DNA of 64,000 nucleotides from Pseudomonas sp. GL-B-19 (GCF_019956415.1 NZ_JAHBDK010000012.1:62001-126000), one strand, 5' to 3'. Numbered from the stretch's first letter, positions 9,172 through 19,655 are shown. Numbers and translations are program-made. The notes: generated by a model not told the origin, from the letters alone.

Positions 9172-9436
9172 TTGCGTCGACGACCGTTCATCTGTGCTAG
9201 CATGCCTCGCTCGGGCGTTTGCAAGCTCCGGATGACCTTCAGTCCCGGTGGCGGCAACTGCGCGAATAACCCTGATTTGAATCCCAGTCACTCTGGTTCG
9301 GTTTTCCGGTTGGCCGCAAGGCTCCTGCCGCTGTAAGGCAGGCGTTCGTCATTGAATGGCCTGGATCGGATCTTGTACTGGCTCATCCCAACCCACGTGA
9401 CCTTTGGTAGGGGTCACCACTAGGAGAGGAGGCGCC
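9172..9436 (+). promoter_or_regulatory. Probable thrS promoter and leader
   Basis: A possible sigma-70 promoter has TTGCGT at 9172-9177, a 17-base spacer and TGCTAG at 9195-9200. The leader after it includes two short hairpins: CCTGCC/GGCAGG at 9324-9342, and GTGACC/GGTCAC at 9397-9417 just before the AGGAGAGGAGG ribosome binding site. The second hairpin could restrict access to that site. No gene is visible in 9063-9436. Confidence 0.35.
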
Positions 9437-11359
9437 ATGCCAACTATTACTCTTCCCGACGGCAGTCAACGTTCATTCGATCACCCGGTTTCCGTAGCCG
9501 AGGTCGCCGCATCCATTGGTGCGGGTCTGGCCAAAGCCACCGTGGCCGGCAAGGTCAATGGCAAGCTGGTAGACGCCAGCGACAGCATCGACAGCGATTC
9601 CACGCTGCAAATCATTACGCCAAAGGATGAAGAGGGGCTGGAGATCATTCGCCACTCTTGCGCCCACTTGGTTGGCCACGCGGTCAAACAGTTGTACCCG
9701 ACCGCCAAAATGGTGATAGGGCCGGTCATTGACGAAGGCTTCTATTACGACATCGCCTTCGAACGTCCTTTCACTCCGGACGACCTGGCCGCCATCGAAC
9801 AGCGCATGCAGCAGCTGATCGAAAAAGATTACGACGTGATCAAGAAAGTCACTCCGCGCGCCGAAGTGATCGAAGTGTTCAAGGCCCGTGGCGAAGACTA
9901 CAAGCTGCGCCTGGTCGAGGACATGCCGAACGAACAGGCCATGGGCCTGTACTATCACGAAGAATACGTCGACATGTGCCGCGGCCCGCACGTGCCGAAC
10001 ACGCGTTTCCTGAAATCCTTCAAACTGACCAAGTTGTCCGGTGCCTACTGGCGTGGCGACGCCAAAAACGAGCAATTGCAGCGCGTTTACGGCACCGCTT
10101 GGGCAGACAAGAAGCAGCTGGCGGCTTACATCCAGCGCATCGAAGAAGCTGAAAAGCGCGATCATCGCAAGATCGGCAAGCGCCTGGGCCTGTTCCACAC
10201 CCAGGAAGAGTCGCCGGGCATGGTGTTCTGGCACCCGAACGGCTGGACTCTGTACCAGGTGCTCGAGCAGTACATGCGCAAGGTACAGCGCGACAACGGC
10301 TACCTGGAGATCAAGACTCCACAAGTCGTTGACCGCAGCCTGTGGGAGAAATCCGGGCACTGGGCCAACTACGCCGACAACATGTTTACCACTCAGTCGG
10401 AAAACCGCGACTACGCCATCAAGCCGATGAACTGCCCTTGCCACGTGCAAGTGTTCAATCAAGGCCTGAAAAGCTACCGCGAGTTGCCGATGCGTCTGGC
10501 TGAATTCGGTGCTTGCCACCGTAACGAGCCATCGGGTGCGTTGCACGGCATCATGCGCGTGCGTGCGTTCACTCAGGACGACGCCCACATCTTCTGTACT
10601 GAAGAGCAGATGCAGGCCGAATCCGCTGCATTCATCAAGCTGACCATGGACGTTTATGCCGACTTCGGCTTTAAAGACGTCGAGATGAAGCTGTCCACTC
10701 GTCCGGAAAAACGCGTTGGTTCCGACGAGCTGTGGGATCGCGCCGAAGCGGCATTGGCTGCAGCCCTTGATAGCGCTGGCCTGCCGTATGATCTGCAGCC
10801 GGGCGAAGGTGCTTTCTACGGTCCGAAGATCGAGTTCTCGCTGAAAGATTGCCTTGGCCGTGTCTGGCAGTGTGGTACCCTTCAGCTCGATTTTAACCTG
10901 CCTGTCCGTCTGGGAGCTGAATACGTCTCCGAAGACAACAGTCGCAAGCACCCGGTAATGTTGCATCGGGCGATCCTGGGCTCCTTCGAACGTTTCGTCG
11001 GAATTCTGATCGAGCACTACGAGGGTGCATTCCCTGCGTGGTTGGCTCCGACTCAGGCAGTGATCATGAATATCACTGATAAACAGGCTGATTTTGCCGC
11101 CGAGGTTGAAAAAACTCTCAACGAAAGCGGATTTCGTGCCAAGTCTGACTTGAGAAATGAAAAGATCGGCTTTAAAATCCGCGAGCATACTTTGCTCAAG
11201 GTTCCCTATCTCTTGGTTATTGGAGATCGGGAAGTCGAGATGCAGACTGTCGCTGTGCGTACTCGTGAAGGTGCTGACCTGGGCTCGATGCCCGTCGCCC
11301 AGTTCGCTGAGTTTCTCGCGCAAGCGGTTTCCCGGCGTGGTCGCCCAGATTCGGAGTAA
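9437..11359 (+). CDS. thrS: Threonyl-tRNA synthetase
   Basis: Charges tRNA-Thr. The 640-aa product has an N-terminal TGS domain (about residues 1-62), the editing domain with the HSCAH zinc-type motif near residues 73-77 and the later YVDMCRGPH block, a class II catalytic core with zinc-ligand segment [12 protein letters not shown] and motif 2 [13 protein letters not shown], and a C-terminal anticodon domain. The start is the ATG at 9437, directly after a strong purine-rich site; the frame extension to 9404 is leader. It heads the translation cluster and infC starts two bases after its stop. Confidence 0.97.
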   Translation: MPTITLPDGSQRSFDHPVSVAEVAASIGAGLAKATVAGKVNGKLVDASDSIDSDSTLQIITPKDEEGLEIIRHSCAHLVGHAVKQLYPTAKMVIGPVIDEGFYYDIAFERPFTPDDLAAIEQRMQQLIEKDYDVIKKVTPRAEVIEVFKARGEDYKLRLVEDMPNEQAMGLYYHEEYVDMCRGPHVPNTRFLKSFKLTKLSGAYWRGDAKNEQLQRVYGTAWADKKQLAAYIQRIEEAEKRDHRKIGKRLGLFHTQEESPGMVFWHPNGWTLYQVLEQYMRKVQRDNGYLEIKTPQVVDRSLWEKSGHWANYADNMFTTQSENRDYAIKPMNCPCHVQVFNQGLKSYRELPMRLAEFGACHRNEPSGALHGIMRVRAFTQDDAHIFCTEEQMQAESAAFIKLTMDVYADFGFKDVEMKLSTRPEKRVGSDELWDRAEAALAAALDSAGLPYDLQPGEGAFYGPKIEFSLKDCLGRVWQCGTLQLDFNLPVRLGAEYVSEDNSRKHPVMLHRAILGSFERFVGILIEHYEGAFPAWLAPTQAVIMNITDKQADFAAEVEKTLNESGFRAKSDLRNEKIGFKIREHTLLKVPYLLVIGDREVEMQTVAVRTREGADLGSMPVAQFAEFLAQAVSRRGRPDSE

Positions 11360-11361
11360 TT

Positions 11362-11910
11362 ATTATTAAGCGTGAAATGAGACAAGATAAACGAGCTGCA
11401 CCGAAAGCCCCGATCAACGAGAATATCTCGGCACGCGAGGTTCGGTTAATTGGGGCTGAGGGTGAGCAGCTTGGGATTGTGTCAATTGAAGACGCGCTTC
11501 TTAAGGCTGAAGAGGCCAAACTGGATCTGGTGGAAATTTCCGCCGATGCAGTACCCCCTGTTTGCAAGCTGATGGACTACGGCAAGTCGATCTTCGAGAA
11601 GAAGAAGCAGATTGCTGCGGCCAAGAAAAACCAGAAGCAAATTCAGGTTAAAGAAATCAAGTTTCGTCCAGGGACGGAGGAAGGGGATTACCAGGTAAAA
11701 CTGCGCAACCTGGTACGTTTCCTGAGTGATGGGGACAGGGCCAAGGTATCCTTGCGATTCCGCGGCCGTGAGATGGCCCACCAGGAGCTGGGGATGGAAC
11801 TCCTCAAGCGAGTTGAAGGTGACTTGCTCGAGTACGGTTCGGTCGAACAGCATCCTAAGATGGAAGGACGCCAGCTGATCATGGTCATCGCCCCGAAAAA
11901 GAAGAAGTAA
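11362..11910 (+). CDS. infC: Translation initiation factor IF-3 (AUU start)
   Basis: Binds the 30S subunit and enforces start-codon choice. The sequence from the first ATG (11377) is [16 protein letters not shown]..., but family proteins have IKREM before it, so the true start is upstream. In frame there are only ATT codons at 11362 and 11365, with GGAG 5 or 8 bases before. I use 11362 (182 aa). An AUU start is the known basis of IF-3 autoregulation. The N-domain, basic linker ([22 protein letters not shown]) and C-domain ([12 protein letters not shown]) are all present. Confidence 0.9.
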   Translation: MIKREMRQDKRAAPKAPINENISAREVRLIGAEGEQLGIVSIEDALLKAEEAKLDLVEISADAVPPVCKLMDYGKSIFEKKKQIAAAKKNQKQIQVKEIKFRPGTEEGDYQVKLRNLVRFLSDGDRAKVSLRFRGREMAHQELGMELLKRVEGDLLEYGSVEQHPKMEGRQLIMVIAPKKKK

Positions 11911-11970
11911 TCAACAGGGCACGGCAGGCCTTCTGATTATGTTTATCAACTGAATGCGGAGTATCCGAAC

Positions 11971-12165
11971 ATGCCAAAAATGAAAACGAAAAGTGGTGCT
12001 GCTAAGCGGTTTCTGAAAACTGCTAACGGTATCAAGCACAAGCACGCTTTCAAGAGCCACATCCTGACTAAAATGTCGACCAAGCGTAAGCGTCAACTGC
12101 GCGGTAGCAGCTTGCTGCATCCGTCTGACGTGGCAAAAGTCGAGCGCATGCTGCGCCTTCGTTAA
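11971..12165 (+). CDS. rpmI: 50S ribosomal protein L35
   Basis: Small basic protein of the large subunit, 64 aa, beginning [14 protein letters not shown] and containing the [10 protein letters not shown] and [13 protein letters not shown] blocks typical of L35. It lies between infC and rplT, the universal order. The 60 bases between infC and rpmI could hold the L20 autoregulatory site known in this operon in other bacteria, but I see no decisive structure. Confidence 0.97.
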   Translation: MPKMKTKSGAAKRFLKTANGIKHKHAFKSHILTKMSTKRKRQLRGSSLLHPSDVAKVERMLRLR

Positions 12166-12193
12166 TTTTAGTCAAGAATAGAGGAAGTAACTC

Positions 12194-12550
12194 ATGGCTC
12201 GTGTAAAGCGTGGCGTCATTGCCCGTAAACGTCACAAAAAAATTCTGAAACTTGCTAAAGGCTACTACGGCGCTCGCTCGCGCGTATTCCGTGTTGCCAA
12301 GCAAGCGGTAATCAAGGCAGGCCAATACGCCTACCGTGACCGTCGTCAGAAAAAACGTCAGTTCCGCGCTCTGTGGATCGCTCGTATCAACGCTGGTGCA
12401 CGTATCAACGGTCTGTCCTACAGCCGTTTCATCGCCGGCCTGAAAAAAGCGTCCATCGAGATCGACCGTAAGGTTCTGGCTGATCTGGCAGTGAACGAAA
12501 AAGCGGCGTTTGCTGCGATTGTCGAGAAAGCTAAAGCCACCTTGGCTTAA
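12194..12550 (+). CDS. rplT: 50S ribosomal protein L20
   Basis: Early-assembling 23S-binding protein, 118 aa, with the long basic N-terminal helix region ([20 protein letters not shown]) and the C-terminal globular domain ([17 protein letters not shown]). AGAGGAAG precedes the ATG. It ends the first transcript segment of the cluster, ahead of a strong hairpin. Confidence 0.98.
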   Translation: MARVKRGVIARKRHKKILKLAKGYYGARSRVFRVAKQAVIKAGQYAYRDRRQKKRQFRALWIARINAGARINGLSYSRFIAGLKKASIEIDRKVLADLAVNEKAAFAAIVEKAKATLA

Positions 12551-12606
12551 GTACCCCCGACAGTCACCCGGCCTCACCTCTGTGGGGTCAGGTGTTAAAC
12601 GTCATA

Positions 12607-13676
<1,070 letters not shown>

Positions 13677-13702
13677 CCGTAACGAATTCTTAGGAGAGCA
13701 GG

Positions 13703-16084
13703 ATGAAATTCAGTGAACAATGGCTGCGTGGTTGGGTAAGCCCGCAGGTAAGTCGCGACGAGCTGGTTGCTCGTCTGTCGATGGCCGGTCTTGAGGTCGA
13801 TAGCGTAACGCCGGCCGCCGGTGTTTTCAGTGGCGTGGTCGTGGGCGAGGTGCTGAGCACCGAGCAGCACCCGGACGCTGACAAGCTGCGTGTTTGCCAG
13901 GTCAGCAATGGCTCGGAGACCTTCCAGGTAGTCTGTGGCGCGCCAAACGTGCGCCCGGGCTTGAAGATCCCGTTCGCCATGATCGATGCCGAGCTGCCGG
14001 GCGATTTCAAAATCAAGAAAGCCAAGCTGCGTGGCGTTGAGTCCAACGGTATGCTGTGCTCACAAGCCGAACTGCAAGTGGGCGAAGGCAACGATGGCCT
14101 GATGGAATTGCCGGTCGATGCGCCGGTCGGTCAGGACATTCGTGAGTACCTGAACCTGGACGACGCCAGCATCGAGGTCGACCTGACCCCGAACCGCGGT
14201 GACTGCCTGTCCCTGGCCGGTCTGGCTCGAGAAGTCGGCGCGCTGTACGCCGCCGCCGTCACCCGCCCGGTCGTTGCGACCGTTCCAGCCGTGCACGATG
14301 AAGTGCGTTCGGTTGAAGTGCTGGCACCGGCCGCCTGCCCGCGTTATCTGGGGCGTGTGATCCGTAACGTTGACCTGTCCAAGCCAACACCACTGTGGAT
14401 GGTTGAGCGTCTGCGTCGTTCCGAGGTGCGCAGCATCGATGCGGCAGTCGACATCACCAACTACGTGATGCTGGAGCTGGGTCAACCGCTACACGCGTTC
14501 GATCTCGCCGAAATCAATGGCGGCATCCGCGTACGCATGGCTGAAGAAGGCGAGAAGCTGGTACTGCTCGACGGTCAGGAAGTGACCCTGCGTAGCGATA
14601 CCCTGGTGATCGCCGACCACACCCGCGCTCTGGCTATCGCCGGCGTCATGGGCGGCGAGCACAGTGGCGTGAACACCGCGACCACTCGCGATATTTTCCT
14701 TGAAAGTGCGTTCTTCGATCAGATCGCAGTCGCTGGCAAGGCTCGTTCCTATGGCCTGCACACCGATGCCTCGCACCGCTATGAGCGCGGCGTGGACTGG
14801 CAGTTGGCCCGTGAAGCCATGGAGCGCGCCACTGGCCTGCTGCTGGACATCACTGGCGGCGAAGCCGGCCCGATCATCGAAACCGTCAGCGAGCAACACC
14901 TGCCGAAAATCGCGCCGGTCACTCTGCGTGCGCAACGCATCACCCAGATGCTGGGCATGGAAATGGATTCGGCCGAAGTTGAGCGTCTGCTCAATGCTTT
15001 GGGCCTGACCGTTTCCGCCGAGGGGGCAGGGCAGTGGCGTGTAGAAGTGCCAAGCCATCGCTTCGACATCAGTCTGGAAGTCGATTTGATCGAAGAGCTG
15101 GCCCGTCTGTACGGCTACAACCGTCTTCCGGTTCGTTATCCGCAAGCTCGTCTGGCGCCGCAAGCCAAGGCTGAAGCGCGTAGCGATCTGCCTGAGCTGC
15201 GTCGTTTGCTGGTCGCCCGTGGTTATCAGGAAGCGATCACCTACAGCTTCATCGATCCGAAACAATTCGAACTGTTTAATCCGGGTGTGGAACCGCTGCT
15301 GCTGGCCAACCCGATTTCCAACGACATGGCTGCCATGCGTTCGTCCTTGTGGCCAGGTCTGGTCAAGGCGCTCCAGCACAACCTGAACCGTCAACAGGAT
15401 CGTGTCCGACTGTTCGAAAGCGGTCTACGCTTCGTTGGCCAACTCGAAGGTCTGAAGCAAGAGCCGATGTTGGCTGGTGTTGTGTGCGGCAGCCGTCTGC
15501 CGGAAGGTTGGGCGCAGGGGCGCGATGTCGTGGATTTCTTCGACGTCAAGGCTGACGTGGAAGCGGTGCTGGGCTTCGCTGGTGCGCTGGACTCGTTCAC
15601 TTTCGTGCCGGGCAAACACCCAGCGCTGCACCCGGGTCAGACCGCGCGCATCGAACGTGAAGGCCGTCTGGTAGGTTTCGTCGGCGCCATCCACCCTGAA
15701 TTGTCGAAAACCCTCGGTCTCGACCGTCCGGTCTTCGTTTTCGAGCTGGTTCTGGCAGAAGTGGCGTTGGGCAAAATGCCTAAATTCCAGGAGTTATCGC
15801 GCTTTCCTGAAGTGCGTCGTGACCTTGCACTGATCGCTGAAAAAGACGTCGCCGCCAGTGCCGTACTGGACGTAATCCGTGAAAATGCAGGGGAATGGCT
15901 GACGGACCTCAGGCTATTTGACGTGTATCAGGGTAAAGGCATTGATCCTGATAGAAAAAGCCTTGCCGTCGGCTTGACCTGGCAGCATCCATCGCGCACT
16001 CTTAATGACGATGAGGTGAATACCACGACGCAAAACATCCTCACCTCGCTCGAACAAAGGTTGAACGCCACGTTAAGGAAGTGA
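13703..16084 (+). CDS. pheT: Phenylalanyl-tRNA synthetase beta subunit
   Basis: Non-catalytic subunit for tRNA binding and editing, 793 aa. In order: N-terminal domain and tRNA-binding EMAP-like domain (about residues 40-150), B3/B4 editing domain, B5 domain (ITQMLGMEMDSAEVERLL, near 415), the catalytic-like core, and a C-terminal anticodon-binding FDX domain ending near GLTWQHPSRTLNDDEVN. All expected parts are present. ihfA follows 3 bases after the stop. Confidence 0.97.
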   Translation: MKFSEQWLRGWVSPQVSRDELVARLSMAGLEVDSVTPAAGVFSGVVVGEVLSTEQHPDADKLRVCQVSNGSETFQVVCGAPNVRPGLKIPFAMIDAELPGDFKIKKAKLRGVESNGMLCSQAELQVGEGNDGLMELPVDAPVGQDIREYLNLDDASIEVDLTPNRGDCLSLAGLAREVGALYAAAVTRPVVATVPAVHDEVRSVEVLAPAACPRYLGRVIRNVDLSKPTPLWMVERLRRSEVRSIDAAVDITNYVMLELGQPLHAFDLAEINGGIRVRMAEEGEKLVLLDGQEVTLRSDTLVIADHTRALAIAGVMGGEHSGVNTATTRDIFLESAFFDQIAVAGKARSYGLHTDASHRYERGVDWQLAREAMERATGLLLDITGGEAGPIIETVSEQHLPKIAPVTLRAQRITQMLGMEMDSAEVERLLNALGLTVSAEGAGQWRVEVPSHRFDISLEVDLIEELARLYGYNRLPVRYPQARLAPQAKAEARSDLPELRRLLVARGYQEAITYSFIDPKQFELFNPGVEPLLLANPISNDMAAMRSSLWPGLVKALQHNLNRQQDRVRLFESGLRFVGQLEGLKQEPMLAGVVCGSRLPEGWAQGRDVVDFFDVKADVEAVLGFAGALDSFTFVPGKHPALHPGQTARIEREGRLVGFVGAIHPELSKTLGLDRPVFVFELVLAEVALGKMPKFQELSRFPEVRRDLALIAEKDVAASAVLDVIRENAGEWLTDLRLFDVYQGKGIDPDRKSLAVGLTWQHPSRTLNDDEVNTTTQNILTSLEQRLNATLRK

Positions 16085-16087
16085 CGT

Positions 16088-16390
16088 ATGGGGGCTCTGA
16101 CGAAAGCTGAGATGGCGGAACGTCTGTATGAAGAGCTGGGCCTGAATAAACGGGAGGCCAAGGAATTGGTCGAACTGTTTTTTGAAGAAATCAGGCACGC
16201 TCTTGAAGACAACGAACAAGTCAAATTGTCCGGTTTCGGCAATTTCGACCTTCGGGACAAACGCCAGCGGCCTGGCCGCAATCCGAAAACGGGGGAAGAA
16301 ATCCCGATCACGGCTCGCCGTGTGGTCACCTTTCGTCCAGGGCAGAAGTTGAAGGCCCGAGTTGAGGCTTATGCTGGAACCAAGTCATAA
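16088..16390 (+). CDS. ihfA: Integration host factor alpha subunit
   Basis: DNA-bending nucleoid protein that pairs with IhfB. The 100-aa product begins [20 protein letters not shown] and has the beta-arm [12 protein letters not shown] with the conserved Pro that intercalates into DNA. Its place after pheT is conserved in gammaproteobacteria. The 3' end overlaps the MerR-family gene by 20 bases. IHF is a usual cofactor for tyrosine integrases such as the one encoded 600 bases downstream. Confidence 0.96.
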   Translation: MGALTKAEMAERLYEELGLNKREAKELVELFFEEIRHALEDNEQVKLSGFGNFDLRDKRQRPGRNPKTGEEIPITARRVVTFRPGQKLKARVEAYAGTKS

Positions 16391-16727
16391 CGACGAGCTC
16401 CCCGTCATCCCAGGCAAACGCTACTTCACCATCGGTGAAGTCAGCGAGCTGTGTGCGGTAAAACCGCACGTGCTGCGCTATTGGGAACAGGAGTTTCCTC
16501 AACTCAACCCCGTCAAACGCCGCGGAAACCGCCGGTATTATCAGCGACAAGACGTACTGATGATCCGGCAGATTCGCGCGTTGCTTTACGATCAAGGATT
16601 CACCATCGGCGGCGCGCGCTTGCGCTTGTCCGGCGATGAAGCCAAAGACGACACCACCCAATACAAACAGATGATTCGGCAGATGATTGCTGAGCTGGAA
16701 GATGTGTTGGTGGTTCTCAAGAAATAA
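16371..16727 (+). CDS. MerR-family transcriptional regulator
   Basis: DNA-binding protein of 118 aa with an N-terminal winged helix ([22 protein letters not shown], then [13 protein letters not shown]) and a short C-terminal helix (about residues 85-118) without recognisable effector cysteines. It is the small MerR-like protein constantly found after ihfA in pseudomonads. The ATG at 16371 lies inside ihfA, with GAGG close upstream. Its target genes are unknown. Confidence 0.88.
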   Translation: MLEPSHNDELPVIPGKRYFTIGEVSELCAVKPHVLRYWEQEFPQLNPVKRRGNRRYYQRQDVLMIRQIRALLYDQGFTIGGARLRLSGDEAKDDTTQYKQMIRQMIAELEDVLVVLKK

Positions 16728-16745
16728 TTTACTGCGTTTGAATAC

Positions 16746-16774
16746 TTCCAGTTTTCAAAAGCTTGGGATATATT
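16746..16774 (+). promoter_or_regulatory. Possible tRNA-Pro promoter
   Basis: TTCCAG at 16746-16751, a 17-base spacer and TATATT at 16769-16774, then a GC-rich start region 40 bases before the tRNA. The -35 match is poor. Confidence 0.4.
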
Positions 16775-16816
16775 CTTGAGCGTTCCTCGAGGTGAGGGAC
16801 GAGTTTCACGCCTAGT

Positions 16817-16893
16817 CGGGGCGTAGCGCAGTCCGGTAGCGCACTAGCATGGGGTGCTAGGGGTCGAGTGTTCGAATCACTCCGTCCCGACCA
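16817..16893 (+). tRNA. tRNA-Pro (anticodon GGG)
   Basis: A 77-nt cloverleaf with the acceptor stem closing on CCCG, D arm GCGCAGTCCGGTAGCGC, anticodon stem CTAGC/GCTAG around loop ATGGGGT (anticodon GGG, reads CCC/CCU), T arm with TTCGAAT, and an encoded CCA. It is the integration target of the adjacent element, and the copy here remains complete. Confidence 0.96.
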
Positions 16894-16911
16894 TATTTTT
16901 CAATGACTTAG
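16847..16911 (+). repeat. attL: 65-bp core repeat in the tRNA-Pro 3' part
   Basis: The 65 bases from the anticodon stem through the CCA and 18 bases beyond are repeated exactly at 28925-28989. The bases directly outside differ on both sides (A versus C before, C versus G after), which marks the ends of the recombination core. Confidence 0.95.
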
Positions 16912-16931
16912 CCGCTTTCGAGCGGCTTCGT
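16911..16931 (+). terminator. Hairpin downstream of tRNA-Pro at attL
   Basis: GCCGCT-TTCG-AGCGGC at 16911-16926 followed by TTCGTTGTTT. It starts at the last base of attL and so belongs to the element side; it probably replaces the tRNA terminator displaced by integration. Confidence 0.6.
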
Positions 16932-16943
16932 TGTTTCTGCCAT

Positions 16944-16961
16944 AGTGACTTTCCGAGTGAC
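16944..16961. repeat. Putative integrase arm-type site, left
   Basis: An 18-bp sequence, AGTGACTTTCCGAGTGAC, made of two AGTGAC units spaced 12 bases apart, between attL and the integrase gene. The same 18 bases occur at 28815-28832 near attR. Placement and tandem form fit arm-type binding sites of a tyrosine integrase. Confidence 0.6.
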
Positions 16962-16975
16962 CCTGGCCTTTTCGT

Positions 16976-18160
16976 TCATGCTTCTCTCCTTTTCAGAATC
17001 GTCAGCGCTGGTGCGCGCGAGTCGGTTGCTGATACCTTATTTGCCGCCGCAATGAGCTGATCCAGTTCCGCTGCTGAGTAGTGACTGGTGATGCTTCCGT
17101 TCTTGTGGCCGAGCAGCGCTTTGCGATCCTCCTCAGTCACACCTGCAGCACGCAGCCTTCTCCCAAAGGTATGCTTCAAGTCGTGAATGCGGATTCTGGC
17201 AAAGCCATCATGTGCCGGCCGCAAGAACTTCTCTTGCCACTTCTTCGCCGCCCTGATCCGTGCCTTCTTCCAGGCCGAGTCATTCATGCGGTGAACCGTC
17301 GTTTCATTCCCCTCGCCATCTGGCTTGCCAAACGGGAACACATAGAGCGGATGATTGCCGCGCTGCTTCTCGATCACCGACTTGGCCACGTCATTCAAGA
17401 CGACGAGACGCTCGTCTCGGTTCTTCACCCCAGACCTGGCGCTTCTCCCGCCGAATCCTGCTGGGATCAAGAACACGCTCGTTCCCAGTTCCGGTACCGC
17501 AATTTCCCAATTCCACTGAAGTTTGCAAACTTCCTGCTCCCTGCACCCCGTGTTGACCTTGAACATGGCCATGGTCTGAAGGTGCGCCGGGAGTTCGGCG
17601 AACAGGATCGATTGCTCTTCCCATGAAAGCGGGTAGGGCTTCCGACTGTTCGTTTTCTCATCCAGCAGAGAGATCATCGGGACCACATCGAGCAATGGCC
17701 GACGCTCTTCATCCCGCCACTTCCGCGCACAAAGGTTCAGCACTCGGATCACCCTTTGCAGTGCGATGTTCACTGTACGGTTCGTGACTGGCCTGCCCTC
17801 AGCCGGATGTAGCTTCGACTGGATGTAAGGGGCGAGCGCGTCGTCGTCGATATGTGTGAGCGGCATTTCCCCAATGAATGGGTCGAGCTGCTCCATATAA
17901 GTAGCCGAAATGTGGATCGAGGCCTGGTCCTTCACTTCGAGCAGGAAGCGAGTTGCCACCTCCCTCCACGTTCTGACCCGCCGAACGCCGTACACCTTCT
18001 GCTGGCGAAGTTGCTCCAGCTTGTGAATCAGATACTGCTCTGCTTCGGCGCGGTTACAAGTGCCAGTACTCTCTTGAATTCGTTCTCCTCTGTATTTTTT
18101 GTCAATCTTCCAGATGCCGTTCGGCATTTGCTGGAGGCCTGTGATTGCTTTTTGGGCCAC
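16976..18160 (-). CDS. Tyrosine-recombinase integrase
   Basis: Catalyses site-specific recombination between tRNA-Pro and the element. The 394-aa product has an N-terminal arm-binding domain, a core-binding domain (about residues 85-180) and a catalytic domain with the first Arg in NTGCREQEVCKL, a His in IHDLKHTF, LLGHKNGSITSHYS, and the nucleophile Tyr in HYS. The usual second Arg of the HxxR motif is Lys here (HDLK), a variant seen in some phage integrases. The gene reads towards attL, and its start lies inside the excisionase-like gene. Confidence 0.93.
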   Translation of the reverse strand: MAQKAITGLQQMPNGIWKIDKKYRGERIQESTGTCNRAEAEQYLIHKLEQLRQQKVYGVRRVRTWREVATRFLLEVKDQASIHISATYMEQLDPFIGEMPLTHIDDDALAPYIQSKLHPAEGRPVTNRTVNIALQRVIRVLNLCARKWRDEERRPLLDVVPMISLLDEKTNSRKPYPLSWEEQSILFAELPAHLQTMAMFKVNTGCREQEVCKLQWNWEIAVPELGTSVFLIPAGFGGRSARSGVKNRDERLVVLNDVAKSVIEKQRGNHPLYVFPFGKPDGEGNETTVHRMNDSAWKKARIRAAKKWQEKFLRPAHDGFARIRIHDLKHTFGRRLRAAGVTEEDRKALLGHKNGSITSHYSAAELDQLIAAANKVSATDSRAPALTILKRREA

Positions 18161-18444
18161 GGCAATTCTCCTTTCTTCTTGCCCTGGCGCTCGCTGCGAG
18201 GGCGATTGTTGTCCTGATTCGCGGCCTTTTCAATTGCCATGGCTTCGATATAGGCGTCTGCCCACTGGTCGAGCTCGATCCGGTCGAAGCCAACTCCCTG
18301 TTTTCCGATGGGAAACTCCCGAACGTTCGGCCGGACTGTTTTGTTGAATACGTCCCGGCACATGCCGAGGTAACCAGGCGCATCCATGGCTCTGATAAAA
18401 CGGGGAGGGACGGGCGCGACTTGGGCCGCGCTTCGATTGGACAT
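18028..18444 (-). CDS. Excisionase-like small DNA-binding protein overlapping int
   Basis: A 138-aa protein with a helix-turn-helix-like N part (RFIRAMDAPGYLGMCRDVFNKTVRPNV, then FDRIELDQWADAYI), resembling the conserved small gene that precedes integrases in many Pseudomonas and enteric islands. Its C-terminal basic tail (KGELPWPKKQSQASSK...) is encoded within the first 133 bases of int in another frame; related pairs keep this overlap. The ATG at 18444 has GAGGA 6 bases upstream and is preferred to 18468. Role as recombination directionality factor is inferred from position. Confidence 0.75.
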   Translation of the reverse strand: MSNRSAAQVAPVPPRFIRAMDAPGYLGMCRDVFNKTVRPNVREFPIGKQGVGFDRIELDQWADAYIEAMAIEKAANQDNNRPRSERQGKKKGELPWPKKQSQASSKCRTASGRLTKNTEENEFKRVLALVTAPKQSSI

Positions 18445-18562
18445 AGCGATTCCTCGCCCGCCGTTCATCGGCAGGCTAAATGGGAAGGTGGAATAGGCTT
18501 TAGAGCTGGTGCGAATCAGGCCCTCGACTTATCCTTTTCGGTCAAATAAAGGAGAGGCTGTT

Positions 18563-18793
18563 ATGGAGTTTGCTGGTCCACAAGAATTGGCTTTGTTGCG
18601 AAGGTGGGTGTGCAATGGCAAAAGCGCGGCGGATGTCACTAACGGTGATGCGACATACTTTCACAGCGTAATGTGGGATGTTTGCATGGGTAAGTATGAA
18701 GCTTGGCAGCTTAAGCATTACCTGATCGAAAAGGATCCGCTTCCTATGTTAGTTTTTAAGGAGTTTGAAGCAGTGTTCATGAAGCGCTGCTGA
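18563..18793 (+). CDS. Hypothetical 76-aa protein
   Basis: Unknown small helical protein starting MEFAGPQELALLRRWVCNGK, with no membrane span. The ATG at 18563 follows AAAGGAGAGG. It reads away from the integrase module, on the opposite strand to its neighbours. Confidence 0.6.
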   Translation: MEFAGPQELALLRRWVCNGKSAADVTNGDATYFHSVMWDVCMGKYEAWQLKHYLIEKDPLPMLVFKEFEAVFMKRC

Positions 18794-18807
18794 CTTTGAA
18801 GGTGGAG

Positions 18808-18987
18808 TTACGGGTAGTTGGCGCTGATGCGCTTGGCGATGGCTTCGAGCTGCTCGGCCATGCCCCACATGTCGTTGTTGTCGCGGCGAGAAACGACTGC
18901 GGCCCGGTGAACGTTCCGCCCGATCAGGATCTTTGCTGCCAGCAGGATAAGCCAGGCTTCGAACTTTCGGCGGATGATCCGCTTCAT
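18808..18987 (-). CDS. Hypothetical 59-aa basic protein, coupled
   Basis: Small gene found by reading the minus strand. The product begins MKRIIRRKFEAWLILLAAKI, then a His/Arg-containing middle and MWGMAEQLEAIAKRISANYP. Its ATG overlaps the stop of the upstream gene as ATGA (18984-18987), strong support for translational coupling. The N half is amphipathic and could associate with membranes. Function unknown. Confidence 0.6.
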   Translation of the reverse strand: MKRIIRRKFEAWLILLAAKILIGRNVHRAAVVSRRDNNDMWGMAEQLEAIAKRISANYP

Positions 18988-19571
18988 GCTGCCACCTTCG
19001 GCGTGTAGGTCAGCGTGCCGTTGAGGATTGCTTCCTTGATGGCTTCAAACTCCCAGGCGTAGTACTGCGATTCGACGTAGACGCGCATCTCGCCGTAGTC
19101 GTGCTTTTTCCGGCGGATGAAAGCCTCGGCTGCGTCCTTCGTGAAGTGGCTATTCACGATCTCCCAGCGCTTGTTCCATCCGGTGACAGTGTGATCATCA
19201 AGCTCGCCGAGCAGCTCCCACTGATCATCGGTGTCGAGTTCCAGGAAGTCGCATTCGTTGTCTTCTTGGACCCTGGCGTTCAATGCAGCCTGGTCCTCTT
19301 CGTCGCAGTCCTCCCAGTATTCTTCAGGGCTGAACCACGAACAGTCCTCCCGACACACCACCAACCCTTCCGCATAGTCCAGCTCGAAGCCGTAATCGAT
19401 TCGCTTGGTCTGTACGGTGAAAAGCGCGGCCGCTGTGTGGTGCCATTTAACGCCGGCACCGTTGCAGTCATGGCGAAGGCGTTCTACGAAGTCGGTCCAG
19501 GTCGCCGCATTGAGGTCGGCGCCGGTCGCCAAGCTCGGTAGCGGTTCGGCCGATTTGTTTTCTGTGGGCAT
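18984..19571 (-). CDS. Hypothetical phage-type acidic protein
   Basis: A 195-aa protein of unknown function, rich in Asp, Glu, Trp and Tyr. It contains CREDCSWFSPEEYWEDCDEEDQ near the middle and a C-terminal region (FIRRKKHDYGEMRVYVESQYYAWEFEAIKEAI) that looks like a small alpha/beta fold. The ATG at 19571 has AGGA 6 bases upstream; the earlier ATG at 19592 does not. High acidity is common in phage proteins that mimic DNA or bind host factors, but this is only a possibility. Confidence 0.65.
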   Translation of the reverse strand: MPTENKSAEPLPSLATGADLNAATWTDFVERLRHDCNGAGVKWHHTAAALFTVQTKRIDYGFELDYAEGLVVCREDCSWFSPEEYWEDCDEEDQAALNARVQEDNECDFLELDTDDQWELLGELDDHTVTGWNKRWEIVNSHFTKDAAEAFIRRKKHDYGEMRVYVESQYYAWEFEAIKEAILNGTLTYTPKVAA

Positions 19572-19655
19572 GGGGCGTCCTAACCGGGTCATACCCGGGC
19601 GGTGGAGGGTGGTGAGGGATCAGCTACAGTAGAGCAACTTAATAAGGGGTGACAT

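Noticed and set aside
9473..11323. 616-aa minus-strand open frame opposite thrS.
   Set aside because: Antisense shadow of a clearly recognised gene, no ribosome site.
18796..19008. Plus-strand 70-aa frame.
   Set aside because: It is the complement of the coupled 59-aa gene on the minus strand.
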